Shown here piece by piece: positions 21,264 through 32,902 of a stretch of 64,000 nt of DNA. Positions within the stretch are counted from its first letter, which is position 1. Every line of letters begins with the position of its first letter. Source of the stretch: Platerodrilus igneus (Eukaryota > Arthropoda > Insecta > Coleoptera > Lycidae). Where the stretch lies: the NCBI GenBank assembly GCA_036346225.1, contig JARFIW010001369.1, positions 4,096,001 to 4,160,000 on the forward strand, read 5' to 3'. The translations under genes were made by a program, and so were the position numbers. The notes below the pieces were generated by a model that worked only from the letters and a program-made list of their open reading frames with translations, had not been told where the DNA came from and made no database searches.

Positions 21264-22234
21264 TGAGATATATATTTACTGTGGATGGATTATAGTTGGA
21301 CAGGACATACTAATAGTACTTTGTTTTCTTTACTATTTTCTATTTTATTAAAAATATTTATAATGTTGCTTTAATCATTTTCTTAAGCACCTTGTGGATA
21401 TACACTGTGCTTGCAATGCTCTGTGGTATGTGGTAGCACATTTGCATGCACTAACCTTTTTCAAAAACATTTCCGATTAAATTACTCCTAGCATTTTTTA
21501 TAGATTCAATTGCTACGTAATGATCTTCATAACTTTGTCCTACGTAGATTTCTTTGATTTCTGTTTAAATAACTTAAACGGTTTAAACTGCCAAAAACAT
21601 AAGTGCACTTTGTAGTTACTTGCATTTTAGTGATACCAATTGGTATCGCCCTCAATTTACTTATAGATTTTTGTAACAGAATACTCTATTCAGTCAAGGT
21701 TTGTAAAAATCATAACAAAGAAAGCATATCAGGCAATTAAAGCTGACAAAGCAAAGAATTCAAGCAAGCTTGTTAAAAGGTGTTTAAAATATTTTTAGAA
21801 CGAACTTTCTCAATTTCATTATATTCTTTATACGATCATTCTTCTTATTCTTTCTTATGTTTTATCTGCATATATTCTTGTAACTATTAGAAATAATTTT
21901 TTTCTTTCAAATCGCGTTATGAGTAAACTGGCTGTTAGAATGGGACTTCCATTAACATGGATAAACAATATGGGATGAATCTTGGGATTACTAGCATAAG
22001 CCATAGGTTCTTTACTGAAGAAATAAAATAACGTGCATTAATTTCAAGTCAAAAACACAAAAGAAATTGCTAAAAATTAATTTACCAACCTTAGGAAGTT
22101 TTTTTTTCATACGAATAACGGTAACAAAAGATGATTTTTATAAAATGCCCCTTGGTGCAAAACATACTACGAATTCACATAAAGAAATTTAATAATCTAA
22201 TAATAGAGAAAAGTAACATGCAAACTAAAACGTT
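21264..22234. other. HACD 3' flank
   Basis: HACD 3' UTR and intergenic DNA. An AATAAA-like signal occurs near 22023 (GAAATAAAATAACG). There is no other recognisable feature before the Penelope-like element. Confidence 0.4.
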
Positions 22235-22251
22235 AAAAAAACAACAACACC

Positions 22252-22686
22252 ATGCTAAACACCGTCATAAATTCATCAAACAGATCTATTAACGACACAG
22301 AAAAACTAATTCTGTCAAAAGTCATGAACTTTGCAGTAACAGCAAAATCAATACCGACATTTAAAATAATCAGCTGTATTGAGAAAACAGCAAACCAACT
22401 CGAAGAAAATCAAGCAAACGAATTTAAAATACGATGCAGAATCGAAATAGAAAAGAATCACAAAATAAAACCAAATGTAAGTAGTAACGAAATAAAAGCA
22501 ATTTGCAAACTAAAAAGCATCAACTCAATTATAATTCTACCTGCGGGCAAAGGCAATGCAACAGTAGTAATGGATAAAAACGATTACAACGCAAATGTCA
22601 ACGAAATGTTAAATACCGAGAATTACACTAGTTTAGAAACGGACCCAACAAAATCAATTGAAAATAAAACGTACAAAACTATATAA
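22252..22686 (+). pseudogene. PLE reverse transcriptase, N-terminal segment
   Basis: A 144-codon open frame. The residues around NSSNRSINDTEKLILSK and LPAGKGNATVVMDKNDYNAN are characteristic of the region before the RT fingers in Penelope-like elements. It ends in TAA, and the next segment (22695) is out of frame, so the protein is broken. Confidence 0.8.
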
Positions 22687-22694
22687 ATTTAAAA

Positions 22695-23152
22695 ATGAGT
22701 TCGAAACAAAGAGAGAAGCAAACTGGTCCGTCACTACAGCAAACCACCCCACTTTTACCAAAAATTCATAAAAGAGACATTCTTTTGAGACCTATCGTAA
22801 GCTTCATAGATTCACCATGCCACAATTTAACAAAATTTTTCCTAACAATTATAAATCCATTAGCAGGCAACGAATTCTTTCATAAAAAAAACAACCAATA
22901 CTTTTTAGAAAAATTATCAAACATCAAAATTGAAATGGTAAGTTTTGATGTACTAATCTCTTCACAAATGTCTCTGTAAACAAAACGCTTAATATTATAA
23001 AAAACAAACTAGAAAAAGATAACAACCTTAAAGAAAGAACAAAACTAAGTATATCATCGATCATGGAAGAACTTGGTGTATGCATCAATACCACATATTT
23101 TCAAATAAATGACCAATTCTACAAACAGCTACGGAATGGCAATTGGACGTCC
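22695..23152 (+). pseudogene. PLE reverse transcriptase, finger/palm segment
   Basis: Reads TPLLPKIHKRDILLRPIVS, then FIDSPCHNLTKFFLTIINPL, and reaches the first catalytic motif MVSFDV before a frameshift at about 22960. Continuing in another frame it gives VNKTLNIIKNKLEKDN and QFYKQTYGMAIG just before the SINE insertion. Confidence 0.8.
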
Positions 23153-23458
23153 TACATTTGATTTTCCAATGCTCCACCCGAAGGTACTACATTGGCCAGG
23201 AAGCGAGTTTTTTTTACCTGGAAATTTTTTATTTTGCCAAACTATTTCTGTTGCAAGCAAGGTAGGGATCTTTAACGTGTGTGACAACACACATGCGGGA
23301 CCTCCATTTTACCTCTCATCCGAACGAGTGTATTTTTGTGAAAAACGCTCGCCTAGCATTTTTCAAGCGGACCGTGTCAGGATTTGGACCCCGGTGACCT
23401 TAGGCATAGTAGTCACTCGCATACCTACTACACCACGGAGTCGCCCGATTGGAAGTCC
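23142..23458. repeat. 11-bp target-site duplication flanking SINE copy B
   Basis: ATTGGACGTCC at 23142-23152 and ATTGGAAGTCC at 23448-23458 flank the SINE with one mismatch. Removing the insert plus one copy restores the Penelope motif GMAIGSPLSP, which fixes both SINE boundaries. Confidence 0.88.
23153..23447 (-). mobile_element. tRNA-derived SINE, copy B (full length, 295 bp)
   Basis: Minus-strand SINE. Its tRNA-like head lies at the right end (complement GCGACTCCGTGGTGTAGTAGG), and the 3' end at the left carries the complement of GGTAAAAAAAACTCGC. It matches copies A (19417) and C (33509) along its length. The perfect placement between 11-bp direct repeats makes it the reference copy of the family in this window. 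An open frame through it is a read-through artefact. Confidence 0.9.
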
Positions 23459-23545
23459 ACTATCGCCAACCTTTAGTAATATATTCATGGAGGAATTTGA
23501 AAAAGATGTAATATTCACTCAAGAACTGGAGATACACAAATGATG

Positions 23546-25580
23546 TCTATTAAAACGCCCTGTTTCATTTTGTCATATTCCGATATTTATTACGTATTTT
23601 TCAGATTACTTAGTAACGCTACTGTTATACTTTATTCTCATTGGTACTTCATTCTGTACGAATTAATGCTATTCGTTGTTACTCTATGCATTCTGAGCTA
23701 AGGTTATATTTGGTAGCAGCCTTTGATTCTCTCCTCTAGTTAGAATATTTCAGTTGACTGTCATTGCATTGATATATTTGTTAGTTATTGATCTTGACCC
23801 CTGGGTTAACCTGCATACGCCGACCTTGCGGTTGTTATTCCTAATTCAATTAGAAAAGTGGTTATATAGTTATTTGTTCGCAACCATATCATCATCCGTA
23901 TTGATATCGAAGAGGCTTTTACTGGGTTTGCTGTTGCCAACGTTCATTTAATCCATTTCATTTCAGAAACGATATCCTAGTGGATGTACTTCTTATTGTA
24001 TGAGAACGCTTTGTTCTGCGGTTTTAAACATCCACTTGGAATTTAGTTTAATTATTTTATTTGTGTTTGGTTTGGTTTAAGGTAATTAATTACGCTTTTA
24101 GCGGATTGAAGTCGTTTTTGTTGGTAAAGAATTTTGATTATTAATTGTCTGCATTCTAAGTTGCCTTGTTACCCACTTGTAGTGGGTCCTTTATGTTCAG
24201 AGCATAAAACTGCATTTGCAATAAATATAAGTACTTTTGGATTCGTGATGTTATGGGTTATTATTGTCATTTCTGTTAATTGTTGGTCCGAATTGCAGTT
24301 AGTTTCTGTTTAAGTGCTGCCCTTATTGAGATTTTTGGTGTACCGTTCCTGTTTAGAAGAGCCGATTACTTTCTATAGAAGTTTCATTGTAACGTAACCT
24401 TACTTATTTGGAACCTGTCAAGTTATTTGCATGAAAATTACTGTTCATGAAATTTATTGTATGCTGATACTTAACCACCAGCCTTGTCGAGTTGTCAGAA
24501 GATAACGCTGCACTGCTGTAAGAAGTCTTGGAAGCCCTGGACCCATTGCAATTGTGCAGCTTATCTTAATCAGGTCGTATGTTAATTCTAAGCATATGTC
24601 ATGCATGTTTAACAGTCAACTTTATTGACATCGGTGAAATTTAATAATTCAACTACCCCTTTATTAAATTAAAATTTACTGCAACCACCCGTACACTTGC
24701 CGGACGGTGGATTGTCTTATTAAATTAAAATTGTAGTAATTGACACCTATTTGCTATTTAGGGTATCGTTTTTGAAGGTAAAATATTGTGTGCTTTAAGT
24801 TCCTGCAAATTAATTATTTTCATTGATTATTTATGTAAATCTGTTTACGAGTTAGAGTTTGAGAAAATTAGTAGTAAGACAAAACTTACGAACCATAAGG
24901 CAATTTTGTGAACATAAATTTATGTATGTTTATTTTACTTGTTTTTATGATTTAAAGGATTAGGTGATGTATCCTGTGGGCTCGTGCCCAGATGTTTAAG
25001 TCGGTCATTTTGTATATTCCTTGTGCAATAGTGCCCCTCCATATTATCATTGTGAATTATTTTTTTTATATTTGCGTTACTATTTAAATTTAAGTATTTC
25101 AGTAAAGGTAAATGTTTAGAGGCTTCACCTCTATAGCTATATTTTGTGATTACATTTGTGGTAACTTGAGAAGTAAGTTTGAGTCAATAAATTTTGTAAA
25201 GTTGTATTTTAAATTTGGTCTGATATATTGTGGTACTTTAGGGTTTGTCCGAGAACGTGGAACAATTCTCGCAGCTACTTTTAGCTCCAGTTCCTGGCGC
25301 CCCTTTTATTCTAGCTCCTGCTAAGGCTTTCTGAGAAGTTTAAATTTTGGAAGTTAAAAATCAGGAGTGAGTAATTCAAACAATGGTAATGAATGTAATA
25401 TCATTAATACAACTTATAGCTAGAGTAGAAGTGACTTTCAGTCTCTGCGGGACTGAATTGTTTCCATCTGGAGAGCTTTTGCCTGGGGAGTTCTTTTGCT
25501 TAGGAAGTTCTTATCGACCAAATAGCTTTTTCGTATCATCTCGCTTCACGCTCAAAGCAACTTTCTTTTAGTATTGGTTC
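23546..25580. other. Unassigned intergenic DNA
   Basis: AT-rich sequence with no recognisable protein similarity or element termini. A 17-bp direct repeat (TATTAAATTAAAATTTA-like) flanks a GC-richer 30-bp block around 24661-24735. I see nothing else to annotate. Confidence 0.4.
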
Positions 25581-25878
25581 ACTTACAAGTTCTAGCGTTC
25601 CACGCTTGTAACAACTTTCTTTACGTGTTGGATCGAATGAGTGGTTATTGAATTCAAGTTGAAAGCGAATACTGAATGTGAAGGACGATTTACGTGTTCC
25701 TTTAATTTGGTATCTAATGATCTGGTGGATGCGACCAACATACGTGGCACTGCAGGAATTACAGAAAGGTGTATATATACCACTTATTGAAGAAAAGGGT
25801 ACTTTTTCTTTACTATTAACTAAGACGGAATGGAGAAAGTTGGAAGTTTTATAAGCGATAGATATATCTTTGCAGTGT
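25581..25878 (-). pseudogene. Penelope-like element PLE-2, GIY-YIG endonuclease end
   Basis: Minus strand. SIAYKTSNFLHSVLVNSKEK and VPFSSISGIYTPFCNSCSAT, then YVGR, the GIY-YIG nuclease start with its Cys pair, followed after a frameshift by TRSLDTKLKEHVNRPSHS. This is the endonuclease carried at the C terminus of Penelope-like reverse transcriptases. The N-terminal RT half of the same element lies at 28386-29780, separated by a LINE. The catalytic Arg region is present, but the frame is broken. Confidence 0.8.
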
Positions 25879-26053
25879 TTATTTATTTATTCACATATAC
25901 GGATTACACCTTTAATATTGATAAATAATGCTATAAAGAATACTAACAATAACAATAATTCAAAATATTAAAAATATTAAAACTAACATGAATTATAAAA
26001 TGCATGTCAAATTCATAAAATACTTAAAATACATAAAAAAAAACTAGTGAAGC

Positions 26054-26715
26054 TCACTGTGGGGTTATAAACAGTTGATTACACTCCCTTTTAAATTCTG
26101 ATTGTGAAATTCTTAATACATTATAATCATGCACATTAGCAGACCTAACTATCCTAGTTATGGGGCAGAAATAAGTATAATTAACCCTATGATAGGGCAC
26201 AAAAAATAATGAAGTATCTCTGGTATTCTGCAGTGGTATCCTAAGACTAATCAGGCTAAGTAATTCGGAACAATCAATATCTCCTGCCAAAACTTTATAC
26301 AAAACCAGGTCATTATAATCACGTAAGGTTTTTGGAGGTGGTAATTGCAAAGCCTGGCGAATGAGGTCATAATCACAATTAAATTTACTGAATACTGTTC
26401 CAGTCTTATATGCACAAAATCTTAGGAACCTATTCTGCATTGCTTCGAGTGTTCGAATGTGTACATTACAATGGGGAGACCAGATCGAAGAGGCATGCAT
26501 AAGTAGACTCCAAACGTAACACAAATACAATGTTCTAATCGCTGTTACTGAAAGGTCGTGCGCATGCCTAGACATAAAACCTAATGCTCTTAGGGATTTT
26601 GAAGTGGTAGTATTAATATGAGAAACAAAAGATACCTTGCTATCAAAATAAACACCCAGATCGTGTACTGTATCAACACTTTTGAAATGACGATAATTCC
26701 ATGTCTCATGCCGTT
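26054..26715 (-). pseudogene. LINE-A ORF2 C-terminal region
   Basis: Reads VDTVHDLGVYFDSKVSFVSH, INTTTSKSLRALGFMSRHAH, then TLYLCYVWSLLMHASSIWSP, MQNRFLRFCAYKTG, LLSLISLRIPLQNTR. This is the post-RT region of Jockey/CR1-like LINE ORF2 ('DLGV.fD', 'RALGF', 'S.IWSP', 'RFLRF'). The terminal stop is at 26054, and the frame changes near 26690. Confidence 0.82.
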
Positions 26716-26734
26716 CTCTTTGTTAAAAGTATTA

Positions 26735-27722
26735 TAGTTTCTACCCCTCCCTCTACCCACTGGCATTCTTACCGATGTCACGCTCAGACAAAATGTACTA
26801 CACCCTTCCGAATTGGATTGGTATATGTTACTAATAACATCCCAAACGTCATTGTAAGTTAGCTGTTCCACGGGGCAGAAGCGAACCCATCATCATTTTG
26901 TTTTCGACCTTACTTAAGGTCAGTTTGATGCAGCTTTAACTTCTTTTCTATTCTGTGTTAATCTAAAAAGTTCTACATACCCTTCACAAACTAAATTTCT
27001 AATAATTTGACTAATATAGCTTGGTCCTGCTCTTTCTATATTCTTCTATCTTTTTCCTATCTACCTGGCTCTACATAGATATTAGCAACCTGATGGTTGT
27101 TAAAGAACTCCAACATGTTTATATCGAACTAGACTCAGGGGTTTGCTAACTCGTTTCCTATGGGTTCTCTTCGAGGGTTCTTTAGGATCATGAAATCTAC
27201 AACCAAAACAAACTCGACTTCATCTTAACTTACTTTTAGTTCAGTAACCAAAATTAGGACAGATTACACAGAGATAAAAACAAATGCCTCCCAGCTAATG
27301 TTTCTCAACTAAACTAACACTAGAATTAAACTTAATATTAATTTCGGTAAGGTAACTAAAGCAGTTATCAAACGCGGTTTATATTTATAGCCTAACAATT
27401 CCTATATCTAATTTCTACTAACGCAAGATTGCAGTGACAGGAACGGATTCATTAACCTTGCGATTACAGAAGGTAACATTAAAAGTAAATAATATCTAAA
27501 CTTCCCACTCCACTAAATTAACTGTCGGTACCAAACACGTGCGTTGCGGGCGAGAACGTTTTATTCGCCGAGGGCCCAGTAAACCGACACAAAAATCTCG
27601 TAAACAAAATGTACAATCCTCCAACACAGCTTACGTTGCGGTAACAAACCAAATGCACAATAACGCGCATCAATTTGCGTGTCTACGTTCTAGACAAACA
27701 CTCATACACTCAAACACACATA
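26735..27722. other. About 1 kb insertion within LINE-A, unidentified
   Basis: Sequence foreign to the LINE reading frame, lying between the RT residues SSRNPIK (27722) and the region before DLGV (26715). It includes GACCTTACTTAAGGTCAGTTTGATG (quasi-palindromic, near 26910) and ends in a short CACACA run. No coding or clear terminal repeats; probably a nested non-coding element. Confidence 0.5.
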
Positions 27723-28385
27723 CTTAATGGGGTTTCTAGAAGATGAGAAAGTTATACTGCAGCATTTGAAAATATTAAGAAACATCCCATTATTCTCACA
27801 CCAATTAGAAAATGAATCGAGTTCTTTCTGAAGCTCACGACAATCAGATTCACTCCCAACTACCTTGAACAATTTACAATCGTCGACAAATAGTAAGAAT
27901 TTGTTGCCGGGGAGAAACAAGCCAAGGTCATTTACAAATAAGTTAAATAGCAGGGGTCTTAAGTGTGACCCCTGAGGCACTCCAGATAAAACTTCCATAG
28001 GTGCTGAAATAAAATTTTTAATCTTTACCGACTGTGACCTGCCACTGAGATAACTCTTTAGCCATTCAAGTAAGTAATGCTGAAATCCTATAGCTTTCAA
28101 TTTACCTAACAATATGGAATGGTTGACTTTAGAGAAAGCTGTATATATTGAATCAACCTGCAACCCATTCTCCAAAGCAGTGGTAATTGTGTTTTGATAG
28201 ACAAGTAGGTTAGAAACTGTCCAACTTTTCTGAATGAACCCATGCTGGTTATCACATATTAATTTACAACAATACCAATTTAAGTACACAATTAATAACC
28301 TTTCAAATAATTTAGGTATAGGTGACAACAGATATATTGGCCAGTAGTTTCTAATATCCTCTTTATTACCACTTTTATAACGGGT
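27723..28385 (-). pseudogene. LINE-A reverse transcriptase
   Basis: Minus-strand RT: NKEDIRNYWPIYLLSPIPKL, GFIQKSWTVSNLLV, WLKSYLSGRSQSVKI, VLSGVPQGSHLRPLLFNLF, and the catalytic box as FLLFVDDCKLF (FVDD in place of FADD). It is cut at 27722 by the 1 kb insertion. The apparent start codon upstream at 28448 belongs to the Penelope sequence into which it runs, not to the LINE. Confidence 0.85.
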
Positions 28386-29780
28386 AGTCGTTTTTGCGGC
28401 AATAAATTTTAGTGTGTTGACTTCTTTTTGAAATCCTACGTCTCGCAAAGCTATGTTAAGCTATCTGTGGACATAGGCATTGAATGCAGCAAGTTTATGT
28501 TGCCAAGGGTGAACGGAATTAGCCAGAATCGTGTGGTCTATTTGTCTTTTTTTTTTTTGAAAAATGGAGAAGTCAAATTTGTTGCCAGAAGTTTTCTTTA
28601 TTATCACTTCTAAGAATTTTAAGCTGTTGTTATTTTCAAATTCAATAGTGAAGGTTAAGCGGAGGTTGATTGAATTAATTTTTTGTAAAAGGTAAAGAGC
28701 AATATTGTGGTCACCATCTATAGAAACTAAACAATCGTCGACACAGCGAAACCACCCTAAGATTTTAAGATTCTGCGGGATAAAAGAAAGTTCTAGTTGG
28801 TCCATGTAAAGCTCCACTAAGAAAAGTGACAGCTAGCTCCCCATGGTTAGAACAATAGGTTGACTATAGAATGTATTGTTGAAACTAAAAAAGTCTTGCG
28901 GAAGGCAAAATTCAAGAAGAGAAATTGTGTTTTTTGCATTGTGAGAAATAACGTTTCACTTTTTTAACAGTTCTTCCACCAACGGTATGGTGTCTACGTG
29001 TGGAATCGAACTAAACAGGTTTTGAACATCTAACGATATCATAGAAAAATTGGAAGGTAAAGTCAGATTTTGTAATTTATTAATTAAATCGATATTGTTT
29101 TTAATGGAAATTTAGGAGTGTAATTAGTCCAACACATGATTAATTTTTGAATAAACGACGATAAGATGGAACTGTGATATTGGTAAATGAAACTACTGGT
29201 CTGATGGGTATATCTGCCTTATGAATTTTTGGTAACCTGTAGAATCTAGGAGTACCGGGGGGCTAGATAAGATGATATTGGGTGCTGAATTTTCTGAAAG
29301 AAAGTCTTTTGAATCTATTAAACACAGTTTGGTTTTTTGTACAAACTTTGGGAAAGGATTTTTGTTTAAAATTAGAAAATTGTTGTCTGAAAAAAATTTT
29401 CTACACGGTGTTCTAAAATGACGACACAATTACCCTTATCGGCCTAGTGATTATTAGATTGTTGTCACGAACCTTTTAGGGCTTTCAAATTCTTGTAAAG
29501 ATTAGATAGGTTGCAAGATGATTTGGGAGTATTGTAATTGAATAATACGCACCCTACATTATTACGCAGAGGAGTTTTTCTTTTTGACTAGTATGTAGTT
29601 TTTCAAAAGTTACATCGAGTTCTATAGTGGACTTTTTAAGGAGTTTTTAATGTTGATTGATTGAGGTAATGACGTTTTTGAGTCTGATTCTAGTAAATTA
29701 AGTTCTTCCTTTTAATTTATTTAATTTATTGTTTAATTTTGAAAATTTAGTGTATCTAACGTAATCCATATTTTCATATA
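28386..29780 (-). pseudogene. Penelope-like element PLE-2, reverse transcriptase half
   Basis: Minus strand. 29190-29770 holds the N-terminal and finger region in mixed frames (FRTPCRKFFSDNNFLILNKN; PKIHKADIPIRPVVSF-like sequence around 29210). 28461-28820 holds MDQLELSFIPQNLKILGWFR and CVDDCLVSI (the YVDD box altered to CVDD), then SLKFLEVIIKK and HPWQHKLAAFNAYVHR. 28386-28450 holds FQKEVNTLKFIAAK. Order and motifs are those of Penelope RT. Several frameshifts. It is broken at 28385 by LINE-A; about 60-80 residues of linker before the endonuclease half appear lost. Confidence 0.8.
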
Positions 29781-30214
29781 TCTCACATAAGAGACTATCA
29801 AAATTAATACTTGGCATCTCAAAATTCCATTCCGAATGGACCGGCGCCTTGAAGAAGTTCTAGTTTACTAGAACAGGTGGAATGTCTTACGCCTTCTAGT
29901 GATCTATAGAGCCAAACTATAGGTTCAACTAAATTAGTAGAGTCTTTAGTGAGGAACCACGAAAGAGGGCAGCAGCTTTTCGGTACTTAGATTGGCAGAG
30001 ACCATAGGGGTTGGTATGGCATTCTAACACACACTGCTGCGATGTGGAAGGCAATGGGAAACCACCACATTACCTCCCAAGTACAAAGCGTACTTAAATT
30101 GTATTTAAAATGATGGCATCCTCTGAGGTAAAAGATTCCGGATGTAAAATAGTCTTCCATTCAGATCTATGGTAGGGGAATTCTTTGGAGGATGTGATCG
30201 GAAAATTTAAAGAA

Positions 30215-30930
30215 AGAATCAGGAACATTCTGCGAGTCGGAGCGTAGAATGTCCAAAGTATGAAGCAAGTAGTAAGCTAGAGAACTTAAAAATTGAAATG
30301 GATAGGTTAGCAATAGACATAGTAGGGACCAGCGAAGTTTGATGGTCAGAGGTGGGGGATTTTTGGAGTGGAGACTTTAGGGTAATTCATATAGTATCAG
30401 AGGAAGGAAATTCTGGTGTAGGGATAGTTACGCGAATAAAGACAAGACACTGTAGAAAATTACTTACAAAAGAACGAAAGAGTACTCATGGTTAGATTAG
30501 AATCTAAACTGGTAAATACAGTAATAATACAAGTATACATACCCATCTCAGCCACAGTGAGGTAGAAGCGATCTACAAAGATATGATATCGAAGACATAC
30601 TAAAGTACGTGAAACGACATGAAAATTTAATAATTACGGGGGTTGTAATGCAGTGGTAGGTGAGGGTAAGGAAGGAGCGCTAGTAGGTTTATTTGGTTTA
30701 GGCACGAGAAACAACAGGGGAAATAGGATTTTGCAACAAAAACAATTTAATGATCACAAACACATTACTTCAACATCATGCTAGAAGACGATATACGTGG
30801 AAGATGCCAGGAGATATAGGAAGATATCAAATAGATTACATTCTTGTTAGACAACGGTTTAGGAATCAAATAAAAGATTGTAGAAGCTACCCAGAAGCAG
30901 ATTTAGACACTGACACCACAACATCGTAAT
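30215..30930 (+). pseudogene. LINE-B AP-endonuclease region
   Basis: In shifting frames: ERIRNILRVGA.NVQSMKQ, KLENLKIEMDRLAIDIVGTS, EVWWSEVGDFWSGDFRVIHI, EEGNSGVGIV, and ILVRQRFRNQIKD...YPEADLDTDH near the end. This is the APE endonuclease of the LINE (WN.QSM start, SE motif, TDH end). More than five stops or frameshifts. Confidence 0.7.
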
Positions 30931-31680
30931 TATGAAGGCCGCACTTAAATTTAAAAATTTGAAAAAAGGAAACGGTAAAAGGCACTTTGACTATGAGAAA
31001 CTAAAAGTTAAAGATATTCAAGAAAGATTGGAAAAAAAGTCAAATGAATTGCTGAAAGATATCGGGAAAATATCTTATACTAAGGAAGTAGAAACAGAAT
31101 GGAATAACATTAAATCCAGCTTAGACACAGCTGCCAGAGATATTCTGGGGTATACACAAAAAGAAAATAAGAAACCATCGATATCAAAAGATATCCTGAA
31201 TTTAATAGAAGAAAGACTAAAATACAAAAATACATCAGACGAAACGGGAAAATGGAGATACAAAGCCATAAAATGAGAAATTATATGCAAATGCATGAAA
31301 GCTAAAGAACAATGGATTGATGAAAAGTGCAAAGAGGTACAAAATAAGATGGAAATAGGAAAGACAGACTAAGCATACAAACTAATGAGAATTAATTTAA
31401 GGGATATAAAACAGTATAGCAAAAATATAAGCGACGCACGAGGAAACGTCATTATTGAAAATGTAGAGAAAGTGGTTAAATGGCAGGAATATATAGGGTA
31501 TTTATATGCAGGAGAGGAACTAACAGCATTAGAACAGGAATCAAACATTGAAAATGATGACTTGGGATATCTTATACTTGGAGATGAGTTTGAATTAGTA
31601 TTAAAGGGTCTGAAAAATGGTAAGGCGCCAGGTACAAATAAGGTGCAAGCAGAAACTCTAAAAGCCGCTGACAAGCAGTA
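30931..31680 (+). pseudogene. LINE-B linker and RT N terminus
   Basis: 30932-31276 is a lysine-rich helical stretch (KGNGKRHFDYEKLKVKDIQE), the linker between endonuclease and RT. After stops, 31385-31680 continues INLRDIKQYSKNISDARGNV and LVLKGLKNGKAPGTNKVQAE, the first RT motif ('NGKAPG.D...E.LKA'). It ends in a premature TAA at 31679. Confidence 0.75.
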
Positions 31681-32839
31681 ACAGAATGTCTTTTCCAACT
31701 TGTAAGCTATATGTATGAGACAGGCGAGATACCCAACGATTTCAAACGTAACATCATAGTAACATGTGTCAGAAATATTAACTACAATTGTACAAAGACG
31801 AATGGAAAAACAAGCGGATGATATACTATGAGAAGATGAATTTGGGTTTAGGGGAACACGGGAGGCTATTTTAACTTTGAAGATGAGAATAGAGAAAACA
31901 ATAGAAAAGGGTGAAAGCAAGTATATAGGGTTTGTAGATCTGGAAAAAGCATTCGACAATGTAAAATGAAAAAAAATGTTCGAAATACTCAAAAAGATTG
32001 GAATGAGTTTTAGGGATAGACGGATAGTACGTAGCTTATGCAAAGAGCAAAAGCTGTTATAGTATTAGAGCAGGAACGTAGAGAAGTAAATATTAGGAAA
32101 GAGGTAAGACAGGGATGTGCCGCCCTATCCTCATTAATTTTTAAGTTGTACATAGAATAGGCAATGAATACTGTCAAATGCAGGAAGACATTTGGAATTA
32201 CCATGCAGGGACAAAAGATTGATATGCTTAGATTTGCGGATGATATAGCGGTATTAGCATCTAGGATAGAATACTTAGAAGCTGCACTTAATGAAATGGA
32301 AACAGTTATAAAAGAGAGGTACTGTATGAAAATTAACAAAAATAAAACTAAAGTTCTAGTATGCAAAGGAGGGGGAAATAAACTAAAAACAAGAATACAA
32401 ATAGGTAATGGGAACCTACAAGAGGTTAAGGAGTTCTACTACCTAGGAAGCCAAATAACGGAAGATGAGAAAAGCACAAAGATTAGCACAAGGTTGTGTT
32501 GCATTTAACAAGAAAATGCAACTACTATGTTCAAAGACAACAAACATAGAAACAAGGAACAGATTGCTTAAAACATTAGTGAGGAGCACAGCACTGTACA
32601 GCTGTGAAGCCTGTACAGTAGGAGAAGTGGACAAGAAAAAGGTAGAAGCCTTTGAAATGTGGTGCTACAGACGTATGTTGAAGATATCATGGACAGACAA
32701 AGTTAAGAACAAAGAGGTACTAGAAATGGTAGGGGAAGAAAGAAATATGTTGAAAACAATAGAAAATATAAGAGATAGAATGATAGGTCACATACTAAGA
32801 CATGAGGGAATAGTGTGGAGTATATTAGAAGCAGAGTAG
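31681..32839 (+). pseudogene. LINE-B reverse transcriptase palm and C terminus
   Basis: 31780-32160 in broken frames holds RRMEKQADD..., EDEFGFRGTREAI and IGFVDLEKAFDNV (catalytic 'DLEKAFD'). 32164-32508 holds MLRFADDIAVLASRIEYLEA, with the FADD box, MKINKNKTKVLVCKGGGN and NLQEVKEFYYLGSQITED. 32465-32839 holds AFNKKMQLLCSKTTN, TALYSCEACTVGEVDKKKVE, FEMWCYRRMLKISWTDKVK and MIGHILRHEGIV. All are hallmark blocks of this LINE type. Stops and overlapping frames show decay. Confidence 0.85.
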
Positions 32840-32902
32840 GAAAAAAGAAGTAGAGGTAGATCTAGGTTAGAATATGGCAGACGGATAGTGAAAGATGTAG
32901 GA

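Larger units (their letters stand above)
22235..23545 (+). mobile_element. Penelope-like element fragment (PLE-1), RT region, 3' truncated
   Basis: Decayed Penelope-type reverse transcriptase. 22252-22686 carries the N-terminal region (SKVMNFAVTAKSIPTFKII, SIIILPAGKGNATVVMDKND). 22695-22980 carries LLPKIHKRDILLRPIVSFID and KIEMVSFDV, the RT finger and first palm motif, then a frameshift. 22981-23152 continues the palm. 23453-23545 resumes with GSPLSPTFSNIFMEEFEK. The element ends at 23545 without the catalytic DD box or the GIY-YIG endonuclease. A SINE at 23153-23447 splits the GMAIG|SPLSP motif. Confidence 0.85.
25879..28385 (-). mobile_element. LINE-A, 5'-truncated non-LTR retrotransposon
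   Basis: Minus-strand LINE lying inside PLE-2. It begins abruptly (5' truncation) at the RT residues KSGNKEDIRNYWPIYLLSP near 28382. It ends in a short (AATAAATAAATAAA) tail complement near 25879-25895, next to resumed Penelope sequence. The RT is typical of Jockey/CR1-like insect LINEs; I cannot fix the clade. About 1 kb of unrelated DNA (26735-27722) interrupts it between the RT palm and thumb. Confidence 0.8.

Noticed and set aside
23109..23543. 144-codon plus-strand open frame as a single gene
   Set aside because: It is Penelope RT sequence read through an antisense SINE; the target duplication shows the middle is an insertion.
31369..32043. 224-codon minus-strand open frame
   Set aside because: Antisense of the LINE-B reverse transcriptase; AT-rich Lys/Ile codons reverse to Phe/Ser/Leu without stops.
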